Shown piece by piece: positions 1 to 5,031 of a stretch of DNA of 5,031 nucleotides. How positions within the stretch are numbered: the stretch's first letter is position 1; every line of letters starts with the position of its first letter. Position numbers and translations under genes: made by a program. The DNA lies in the NCBI GenBank assembly GCA_021780055.1, contig JAJXZM010000494.1, forward strand, positions 1-5,031, written 5' to 3'. Below the pieces are notes generated by a model. It was not told the DNA's origin. It did not search any database and worked only from the letters and a program-made list of their open reading frames with translations. The DNA comes from Acidobacteriota bacterium (GTDB taxonomy: Bacteria > Acidobacteriota > Terriglobia > UBA7540).

Positions 1-342
1 CCCGCGGCGATCACCCAAAGCGCCAGCGTGGCCATTGGCCTGATCGTCGGCGCCGGCCTGGTCGGACTTTCCACTGCCAACCAGTTAGTGATCCTGCAAT
101 CCTGCGCGCCCCATGACGAGGTTGGCGTCTGGACAGGTTTTCTGAACTCTGCGGGAAACATCGGAGGCATTACCGCGCCACTGATCACCGGTTTCCTCAT
201 TGCATGGACAGGATCGTTTGTTGCAGGATTCGTGCTGGGGCCGCTGCTGCTGGTCAGCGGACTGCTGGCATACTGGTTCATCGTGGGGCGGCTCGGGTCC
301 CCACAAGATTCGCCGGCCGTTGTAAGACCCGAGCTTTCGTAA
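1..342 (+). CDS. MFS transporter, C-terminal fragment (anion:cation symporter-like)
   Basis: This is the end of an inner-membrane major facilitator permease whose start lies before the window; 113 residues are visible in frame 1, ending at TAA 340-342. Three hydrophobic segments, about residues 9-35, 43-68 and 70-92, would be the last helices of a 12-helix carrier. The piece GFLNSAGNIGGITAPLITG in the second segment, followed by a Gly-Ser-Phe turn and a final helix ending in IVG, resembles the C-terminal end of ACS-family permeases such as the GudP/ExuT type, which import organic anions with protons. The short polar tail after the last helix is cytoplasmic. The GTG at position 28 is internal and not the true start. 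The next gene, an acyl-CoA ligase, begins 15 bases downstream, so the permease may import the acid that the ligase activates. MFS membership is well supported, ACS subfamily is likely, and the substrate is unknown. Confidence 0.85.
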   Translation, partial: PAAITQSASVAIGLIVGAGLVGLSTANQLVILQSCAPHDEVGVWTGFLNSAGNIGGITAPLITGFLIAWTGSFVAGFVLGPLLLVSGLLAYWFIVGRLGSPQDSPAVVRPELS

Positions 343-346
343 GAGC

Positions 347-352
347 AAGGGG
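347..352 (+). promoter_or_regulatory. Ribosome binding site of the acyl-CoA ligase gene
   Basis: AAGGGG lies five bases before the ATG at 358 and is a near-consensus Shine-Dalgarno sequence. It supports that ATG as the start. It is the only convincing Shine-Dalgarno sequence in the window, in contrast with the starts of murB and the sulfatase-fold gene. Confidence 0.7.
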
Positions 353-357
353 CAAGC

Positions 358-1950
358 ATGATTCTTCCTCTCACGCCAGTCCGTCTCAAGCGCCACGCCG
401 CGCGAACCTTTGGCTGCAAAGTCGGCGTGGTCTGCGAAGACCTGAGATTTACTTATCGCCAGTTTGACGAGCGCTGCGACCGGCTTTCGGCGGCGCTGCT
501 GCGGCTGGGGATTAAGAAAGGCGATGTGGTTGCCTTCCTGAGTTTCAACTGCCATCGTCTGCTGGAGGCCTATTTCGGGGTCCCTCAACTGAGCGCTGTC
601 CTGCTGCCGCTCAACATCCGGCTGAGCGCGGAGGAATTGACCTACATCCTGAACGATGCCGCGCCCACGGTGCTCTTTTTCGATCCCGAATTCCTGCCGC
701 TGATTGAAAAGCTGCGCCCGGGCACTCCATCGGTCAGGCACTTTGTTGCGTTGCGCGGCAGCGCGCCCGAGTGGGCTCATCCCGGAACATATGACGAACT
801 GTTGGCAGCGGTAGAGCCGGCGCATATCGATTACCGCACGATTGATGAAAATTCGGTCGCGGAGCTTTTCTACACCAGCGGAACCACGGCCTACCCCAAG
901 GGCGTGATGCTGACCCATCGCAATCTCTACCTGCATGCTCTTTACAGGCTTCAGGTGGAGCACGAAGCCGACAAGGAGGTGGGGATTTACACGGTCCCGT
1001 TGTTTCACGTCAACAGTTGGGGATCGCCGCATATGTTGACGTTGCTGGGCGGGCGGCATGTGATCATCAGGAAGTTTGATCCGCTGGCCGTGCTCCAACT
1101 GGTCCAGGCCGAGCGCGTAACGCAGATCCAGATGGTTCCCACCATGATCACGGCGATGCTCAATCACCCGGATTTTCCGCGCTACGATGTCTCGAGTGTC
1201 AAAATCATGTTCGTTGGCGGAGCACCCTGCAGCACGGCGCTGGTCCGCGAGATTGAGGAAAAAATGCCCGGTTGCGTGGCCAGGGGTGGTTACGGCCTGA
1301 CGGAAACATCTCCGGTGATCGCTGTAGCCAATATCAAACAACATTTGGCCAATGCCCCGCAGGAGGTCCAGGACCGCCGCAAGGCCACCGCCGGATGCGC
1401 GCTTGCTGGCGTGGAAATTCGGGTGGTGGATATACATGGCAACGATGTGAAGCCCGACGGCCAGGAAGTGGGCGAAGTGATTGTTCGCAGTGACGTTGTG
1501 ATGGCCGGCTACTGGAAGCAGCCTGAAGCCACCGAGCGCGCAATCCGCGACGACTGGTTCTACACCGGCGATCTGGCCACCATCGATGAAGAAGGCTACA
1601 TCCTGATTGTCGATCGCGCCAAGGACATGATTCTGAGCGGCGGCGAGAACATTGCCTCGGCTGAGATTGAACGTGTCCTCAGCGCGCACCCGGCGGTGCT
1701 GGAATGCGCGGTGATTTCCGTGCCGGACGACAAGTGGGGCGAAGTTCCCAAAGCACTTGTGGTGCTGAGGGCGGGGGAGGCCGCGGCCGATACCGAAATT
1801 CTCGACCACTGCCGCAATCACCTGGCCGGTTTCAAAGTTCCCAAGTCGGTGGACTTCCTCCCAAGCCTGCCCAAGGGCGGCACGGGCAAGATCCTGAAAA
1901 AAGTGCTGCGGGAGCCGTTCTGGGAGGGCCGCGAGCGGCACGTGCAGTGA
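358..1950 (+). CDS. Acyl-CoA synthetase / AMP-dependent ligase (fatty-acid or aryl-acid CoA ligase)
   Basis: This cytoplasmic enzyme should activate a carboxylic acid with ATP to an acyl-adenylate and transfer it to CoA. Its 530 residues are a full length for the ANL superfamily. The large N-terminal AMP-binding domain spans about residues 10-420 and the small C-terminal domain about 430-520. Visible motifs are the phosphate-binding loop YTSGTTAYPKGV (172-183), FHVNSWG (216-222), GYGLTETSP (311-319), YTGDL (402-406), the hinge DRAKD (419-423), SGGENI (427-432) and PKGGTGKIL (505-513), where K511 is the expected adenylation lysine. All key residues are present, so it looks active. FHVNxWG together with a GGENI-x-S-x-EIE stretch resembles medium-chain, aryl or methylmercaptopropionate ligases rather than classic FadD, but the substrate cannot be read from sequence. 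ATG 358 is preceded by a good Shine-Dalgarno sequence and lies 15 bases after the MFS permease stop, which suggests one operon. There is no sign of frameshift. Confidence 0.93.
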   Translation: MILPLTPVRLKRHAARTFGCKVGVVCEDLRFTYRQFDERCDRLSAALLRLGIKKGDVVAFLSFNCHRLLEAYFGVPQLSAVLLPLNIRLSAEELTYILNDAAPTVLFFDPEFLPLIEKLRPGTPSVRHFVALRGSAPEWAHPGTYDELLAAVEPAHIDYRTIDENSVAELFYTSGTTAYPKGVMLTHRNLYLHALYRLQVEHEADKEVGIYTVPLFHVNSWGSPHMLTLLGGRHVIIRKFDPLAVLQLVQAERVTQIQMVPTMITAMLNHPDFPRYDVSSVKIMFVGGAPCSTALVREIEEKMPGCVARGGYGLTETSPVIAVANIKQHLANAPQEVQDRRKATAGCALAGVEIRVVDIHGNDVKPDGQEVGEVIVRSDVVMAGYWKQPEATERAIRDDWFYTGDLATIDEEGYILIVDRAKDMILSGGENIASAEIERVLSAHPAVLECAVISVPDDKWGEVPKALVVLRAGEAAADTEILDHCRNHLAGFKVPKSVDFLPSLPKGGTGKILKKVLREPFWEGRERHVQ

Positions 1951-1976
1951 CTCCGTCGGCCTTCAGGCGCTACACT
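1947..1976 (+). promoter_or_regulatory. Possible murB promoter for a leaderless transcript
   Basis: GTGACT (1947-1952, overlapping the ligase stop) and TACACT (1971-1976) match the sigma-70 -35 and -10 consensus at four of six bases each, with an 18-base spacer. The -10 ends five bases before the murB ATG at 1982, so transcription would begin at about the start codon itself. No Shine-Dalgarno sequence precedes that ATG; the AGGG at 1977-1980 is only one base away and too close to serve. This fits a leaderless mRNA of the TANNNT type known from Deinococcus and actinobacteria. Read-through from the ligase gene is also possible. Confidence 0.4.
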
Positions 1977-1981
1977 AGGGC

Positions 1982-3094
1982 ATGACCCGTTTCGAGATCA
2001 GACGCGATCAGCCGCTCAAGCCCTTCACCACTTTCAAAGTGGGAGGGTCCGCCCGCTTTTTTGCCAGCGCGGCCACGCGCGAAGATTTTCTTGCGGCGCT
2101 CAGGTTTGCGCGCGATGAACGCCTGGAGATCTTTGTGCTGGGCGGCGGCAGCAACATCCTGGTCAGCGACAGCGGTTTTCCGGGCCTGGTGATTCATCCT
2201 GTGCCGCGTGGCATCGCGATTGATGCGGCGCAACCTGAAAGAGTTACGCTGCGGGTTGAAGCGGGCGAGATATGGGACGACGTGGTCAGCCGGGCCGTCG
2301 AGGAAAAGCTCTGGGGCATTGAAAACCTCTCGCACATTCCCGGGCAGGCCGGCGCGGCGATTGTTCAGAATATCGGGGCCTACGGGCAGCAGATCAGCGA
2401 CGTCTTCCAGGGCGCGACCGTTATGGAAGCCGGCACCGGCAACGTTCTGAAGCTCAACGGCGGCGAGTGTGGCTTCGGCTACCGGAAAAGCATATTCAAC
2501 ACCAGCGCAAGAGGTCAATTCATCATCCTGCAAATCGAGCTGGCGCTTGCCCGGCGCGGCCGGCCGGACCTCCGCTACCCCGACGTGCGCAATTATTTCA
2601 GCGAGCGCGGGGTTGGCGAACCTTCCATCCGGCAGGTGCGCGACGCCATCATCGAGATCCGCGACCGCAAATTCCCCTTTCCGCGCGAGGAGAAAGGCGG
2701 AAACGCCGGTTCCTTTTTCAAGAACCTGGTGCTGAACGAAACGGAGTTTGAAACCCTGCGCGCAAGCCTCCAACGCAACTTTTCAACCTCCGAATGCGAC
2801 CGCCTGGAGGAGATTCGCAAACGCTCGGACGCCGCCGGACCGGTGAAAATCCCCACCGCGTTCCTGATTGAGATCTGCGGGCTCAAAGGGCACTGCGAGG
2901 GCGGCGCGCGCGTGAATCAGGCCCAGCCGCTGGTGCTGCTCAATGACGGCGGCGCAACCGCCCGCGATGTTCTTACGCTGGCCGGCTTTGTCCGGCGCAC
3001 GGTCCACGCCCGCACCGGCATGGAGATTTCTCTGGAGCCGGAGATGGTCGGTTTCACGCCTGAAGAACTCAAAAAATATCTCGCCCTCCAGTAA
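1982..3094 (+). CDS. murB: UDP-N-acetylmuramate dehydrogenase (UDP-N-acetylenolpyruvoylglucosamine reductase)
   Basis: MurB is a cytoplasmic flavoprotein that uses NADPH to reduce UDP-GlcNAc-enolpyruvate to UDP-MurNAc, the second committed step of peptidoglycan synthesis. The 370-residue product opens with the family signature TTFKVGGSA. It then shows the FAD-binding loop GGGSNILVSDSG (54-65), IPGQAGAAIVQNIGAYG (119-135) and FGYRKSIF (165-172), with R168 matching the substrate arginine. NAGSFFKN (241-248) contains the proton-donor serine S244, and LEPE (351-354) near the end supplies the catalytic glutamate E354. The YR-x-SIF segment and the overall order match type I MurB of the E. coli kind. 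It is about 28 residues longer than the E. coli enzyme, partly from a charged insert between SFFKN and the KIPTAFLIE helix (about residues 260-285). The start is ATG 1982, just before the first conserved region; there is no Shine-Dalgarno sequence and translation may be leaderless. The visible neighbours are not cell-wall ligases, so this copy is not embedded in a mur/dcw cluster here. Confidence 0.96.
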   Translation: MTRFEIRRDQPLKPFTTFKVGGSARFFASAATREDFLAALRFARDERLEIFVLGGGSNILVSDSGFPGLVIHPVPRGIAIDAAQPERVTLRVEAGEIWDDVVSRAVEEKLWGIENLSHIPGQAGAAIVQNIGAYGQQISDVFQGATVMEAGTGNVLKLNGGECGFGYRKSIFNTSARGQFIILQIELALARRGRPDLRYPDVRNYFSERGVGEPSIRQVRDAIIEIRDRKFPFPREEKGGNAGSFFKNLVLNETEFETLRASLQRNFSTSECDRLEEIRKRSDAAGPVKIPTAFLIEICGLKGHCEGGARVNQAQPLVLLNDGGATARDVLTLAGFVRRTVHARTGMEISLEPEMVGFTPEELKKYLALQ

Positions 3095-3151
3095 GTCCCT
3101 GTTTCCCTGGATTTTTTCTACTGGAACCATCCGAAGGGATGCCCCTGGCAC

Positions 3152-3189
3152 GTGTCGGCCATCCAGTTTTGTTCCCTGGTGGCCGATAC
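3152..3189 (+). terminator. Imperfect hairpin after murB, possible terminator
   Basis: The arms GTGTCGGCCA (3152-3161) and TGGCCGATAC (3180-3189) pair over ten positions with one G-T wobble. After a bulged T at 3162 the stem continues with CCAG/CTGG (3163-3166 with 3176-3179), closing a nine-base loop. A short TTTT follows at 3196-3199, about seven bases beyond the stem, so it is a weak intrinsic terminator at best. It lies between the murB stop and the putative promoter of the next gene, which is where a terminator would be expected. Nothing else coding is seen in the gap 3095-3250; the octamer TTCCCTGG occurs there twice (3103-3110 and 3172-3179). Confidence 0.45.
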
Positions 3190-3215
3190 CACCAATTTTG
3201 CCCGCCGGCGCGGTG

Positions 3216-3244
3216 TTTCCGGCTGGCATCAACCCTGCTACTCT
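3216..3244 (+). promoter_or_regulatory. Possible extended -10 promoter before the sulfatase-fold gene
   Basis: TACTCT (3239-3244) preceded by TG at 3236-3237 forms an extended -10 element (TGnTACTCT). TTTCCG (3216-3221) is a poor -35 candidate at a 17-base spacing. The expected transcription start is around 3251, an ATG. The arrangement mirrors the one before murB: GCTACACTA at 1969-1977 and GCTACTCTA at 3237-3245, each followed within a few bases by GCATG. No start-site data are available, so this rests on motif resemblance only. Confidence 0.35.
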
Positions 3245-3250
3245 AAAAGC

Positions 3251-3280
3251 ATGGCGAAAACAATGGGCGGGACCCAGTGA
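3251..3280 (+). CDS. Putative nine-residue leader peptide overlapping the next start
   Basis: ATG 3251 opens a short frame encoding MAKTMGGTQ and stopping at TGA 3278-3280. That stop overlaps the GTG start of the sulfatase-fold gene as GTGA. The ATG lies six bases after the -10-like TACTCT, so a transcript could start on it. It may be a translational-coupling mini-ORF that delivers ribosomes to a GTG with a poor ribosome site. It may also be chance. A third option is that it is the true N-terminus, cut off by a one-base deletion, because adding one base next to the stop would join it in frame to the following protein. Confidence 0.3.
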   Translation: MAKTMGGTQ

Positions 3281-5031
3281 CAGACTCCCGAACAGCCCCG
3301 ATTGAAGTCGGCAGCGGGCGCAGGGAGATGATTGCCCGGTTCGTGGCATTCAGCGCGCTTGCCGGGCTTCTGCTCGGCGTGTTTGAAGCCGCCCTGCTGC
3401 GCACCTCGCCTCGCGTTCCGGCCCTGCTGGTCCCTGACATCGGCGCCGTGGAATGGTTCCTGGCCCCATTGTTGGATATGTTCTGTTTTGCGCTGTGGGG
3501 TCTGGCGCTGGGATGGCTGGCCGCGCGAAGACCCGGGAAATTCCGGACCGCAGCTTTTGTGGCGGCTGATGTCGCTGCCGCAGCCGTGTTTGTGGCCATG
3601 CGCCTGCGCTGGCTTCACGAGCGGATCGTTATCAAGGAATTTGCGTTTGGCGAAGACGTACTCGTTCCGCTGGCGTGTTTTGTGGCGGCGTTTGCCGTGG
3701 CGCTGGCGCTTGTCTGGTTGTTGCGGAAACCCGTTTCGGCTCTCTCCGGCCTGGTTCGTTTCCCTTTGGTGCGATTCATCTCCCGCGGCCTGGCGCTGGC
3801 CGGTGTGCTGGCGCTTTGCGGGGTGGGATACTTTCTGATCAGGCCTTTTCCGGGGCCCACACGATTGCGGGCGGCCTCCGATGACCGTTCGCAGCCCCCC
3901 AACATCGTCTTTATTGTTCTCGATACGGTTCGTGCCGACCATCTTTCGTCCTACGGCTACTCGCGCCCGACCACTCCGAACCTTGACCGGCTGGCCGGCC
4001 GGGGCGTGCTGTTTGAAAACGCCATCGCGCCCGCTTCCTGGACTCTGGCCTCGCACGCCTCCATGTTCACCGGGCTGCTGCCGCACCAGAATGGAGCGGA
4101 CTGGTGGTTGCCGCTTCCGGCGGGCCCGCGCACGCTGGCGGAAATTCTCCGTTCCCGCGGATACACCACCGCCGGCTTCGTTGGGAATTTCGATTATTGC
4201 CAGCGGGGGTGGGGCATTGGCCGGGGCTTCGAAACCTACGTGGACGCCAGTGATTCGTTCCGGCACAATCTGACTGCGACGCTAGCGGGCACGGCGATTG
4301 TCCAGCCCTTTTACCAGCATTTTTGCCGCTTTGATTATCTTGAGCGACAGACCGCGGGCGAAATGGACGATAAGGTTTTCCGCTGGCTCCAGCAGGGCCC
4401 GCAGCAGCCCTATTTCCTCTTCCTCAATTACTTTGACGTCCACGTGCCGTATCTTACCGAGCCGCCTTACGACCAGCGCTTCGGCAAGGTTTCAGCCGGC
4501 ACGGTCCACCGGCTGTTCGACGATCTGCAAAAGCCGGGACCGCCGAAGGGAATCACCGCAAGCGACGGAGTCCGCTTGATGGGCGCGTATGACAACTGCC
4601 TGGCGTACCTTGATGCCCAGGTGGGCCGCCTGCTCGACCGCCTTCGCGCCTCTCCCGAGGGCCGCAACACGATTGTCATCGTGACTTCCGACCACGGTGA
4701 AGAATTTGGCGAGCAGGGTTACTACAGCCACGGCTACAATCTTTATCGCGAAGCGCTGCACGTCCCGCTCATCATTGCCGGACCGGGAGTGCCGCAAGGT
4801 GTGCGGGTCCAGCACATAGTCCGCACGCGCGACCTTTTCTCCACCGTGCTGGATCTCGCCGCGGGCGGCAACTCTCCCTTCAGCCGCGAGAGCCTGGCCC
4901 GCTTTTGGCATCCCGGTTTTAAGCCTCAGCCGTTTGACGATTTTGTGGTTTCGGAGCTTGTGCCCATCTTCAACGAGGGCGGAACGAAGGCCATGATCAG
5001 CCTCACCACCCCCGACTGGCAATACATCTAC
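3277..5031 (+). CDS. Membrane-anchored sulfatase-fold (alkaline phosphatase superfamily) hydrolase/transferase, 3' end outside window
   Basis: At least 585 residues are visible, with no stop before the window end. Five hydrophobic segments (about 19-41, 60-82, 91-108, 128-149 and 171-188) with positively charged loops at 84-90 and 150-170 predict a cytoplasmic N-terminus and an external catalytic domain starting near residue 208. That domain opens with NIVFIVLDTVRAD (209-221, metal ligand D216), then YGYSRPTTPNLDRLA. WTLASHASMFTG (255-266) follows, and SDHGEEFGEQGYYSHG (471-486) supplies D472, H473 and H485. Aligned to the sulfatase C-x-P-x-R signature, the nucleophile position is T256 and the arginine is H260, so formylglycine cannot form. 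Thr nucleophiles on five-helix anchors are known in LtaS and EptA, which move phospho-groups onto envelope polymers or lipids. This supports an envelope transferase or phosphohydrolase role by analogy only; the substrate is unknown. GTG 3277 is chosen because an in-frame TAA lies at 3244; ATG 3328 is the alternative and keeps the first helix. A G-rich stretch at 3265-3271 is a weak ribosome site. Confidence 0.85.
   Translation, partial: MTDSRTAPIEVGSGRREMIARFVAFSALAGLLLGVFEAALLRTSPRVPALLVPDIGAVEWFLAPLLDMFCFALWGLALGWLAARRPGKFRTAAFVAADVAAAAVFVAMRLRWLHERIVIKEFAFGEDVLVPLACFVAAFAVALALVWLLRKPVSALSGLVRFPLVRFISRGLALAGVLALCGVGYFLIRPFPGPTRLRAASDDRSQPPNIVFIVLDTVRADHLSSYGYSRPTTPNLDRLAGRGVLFENAIAPASWTLASHASMFTGLLPHQNGADWWLPLPAGPRTLAEILRSRGYTTAGFVGNFDYCQRGWGIGRGFETYVDASDSFRHNLTATLAGTAIVQPFYQHFCRFDYLERQTAGEMDDKVFRWLQQGPQQPYFLFLNYFDVHVPYLTEPPYDQRFGKVSAGTVHRLFDDLQKPGPPKGITASDGVRLMGAYDNCLAYLDAQVGRLLDRLRASPEGRNTIVIVTSDHGEEFGEQGYYSHGYNLYREALHVPLIIAGPGVPQGVRVQHIVRTRDLFSTVLDLAAGGNSPFSRESLARFWHPGFKPQPFDDFVVSELVPIFNEGGTKAMISLTTPDWQYIY

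Noticed and set aside
85..1941. Minus-strand open frame of 618 codons across the MFS end and the ligase gene
   Set aside because: It is antisense to two genes with clear family motifs. Its translation is rich in His, Arg, Gln and Ala with no recognisable domain, and long antisense frames are common opposite GC-rich genes.
1970..2773. Minus-strand frame of 267 codons opposite murB
   Set aside because: It lies opposite the conserved murB frame and has no domain features; a shadow of GC-rich codon use.
2943..3305. Plus-strand frame crossing the murB end and the following gap
   Set aside because: Most of it overlaps the conserved murB C-terminus or the promoter/hairpin region. It has no ribosome site or recognisable domain.
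3322..3330. AGGGAG directly before ATG 3328 as a ribosome site
   Set aside because: It touches the ATG with no spacer, so it cannot act as a normal Shine-Dalgarno sequence for that codon. GTG 3277 is preferred, though not proven.
3332..3838. Plus-strand frame of 168 codons rich in Trp, Cys and Leu
   Set aside because: It overlaps the membrane part of the sulfatase-fold gene in another frame. Its hydrophobic look is a by-product of the helices there, and the longer frame leads straight into the catalytic domain.
3238..4266. Minus-strand frame of 342 codons opposite the sulfatase-fold gene
   Set aside because: Its product is low-complexity, rich in Arg, Gln, Gly and His, and it lies opposite the membrane and catalytic domains that carry real motifs.

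Overview
The window is GC-rich bacterial DNA with four genes, all on the + strand and packed with little intergenic space. No mobile element, CRISPR array, tRNA or rRNA is visible. Base composition, the mix of genes and start regions that look leaderless would suit a soil or metagenomic Acidobacteriota-type genome. That is an impression from reading; no 16S or marker-gene comparison was possible.

Layout. Positions 1-342 hold the C-terminal end of an MFS permease of the anion:cation symporter type. Fifteen bases later comes a complete acyl-CoA ligase/AMP-binding enzyme (358-1950) with a good Shine-Dalgarno sequence, so the two are probably co-transcribed. Transporter plus CoA ligase suggests uptake and activation of a carboxylic acid, substrate unknown. 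A 31-base gap leads to a complete murB (1982-3094), which makes the peptidoglycan precursor UDP-MurNAc. murB has no Shine-Dalgarno sequence but has a -10-like hexamer placed as expected for a leaderless transcript.

A gap of about 180 bases (3095-3276) holds an imperfect hairpin, a second -10-like hexamer of the same design, and a nine-codon mini-ORF that overlaps the start of the last gene by GTGA. The last gene (3277 to beyond the window end) encodes about five membrane helices followed by an alkaline-phosphatase/sulfatase-fold domain. That domain has Thr where classical sulfatases carry the Cys that becomes formylglycine. Its layout resembles that of envelope phospho-transferases such as LtaS or EptA more than that of secreted arylsulfatases.

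The most useful leads are the Thr-type membrane-anchored sulfatase-fold enzyme and the unusual start architecture shared by murB and that gene. No clearly new multi-gene system is evident, and the rest is ordinary housekeeping or accessory metabolism.
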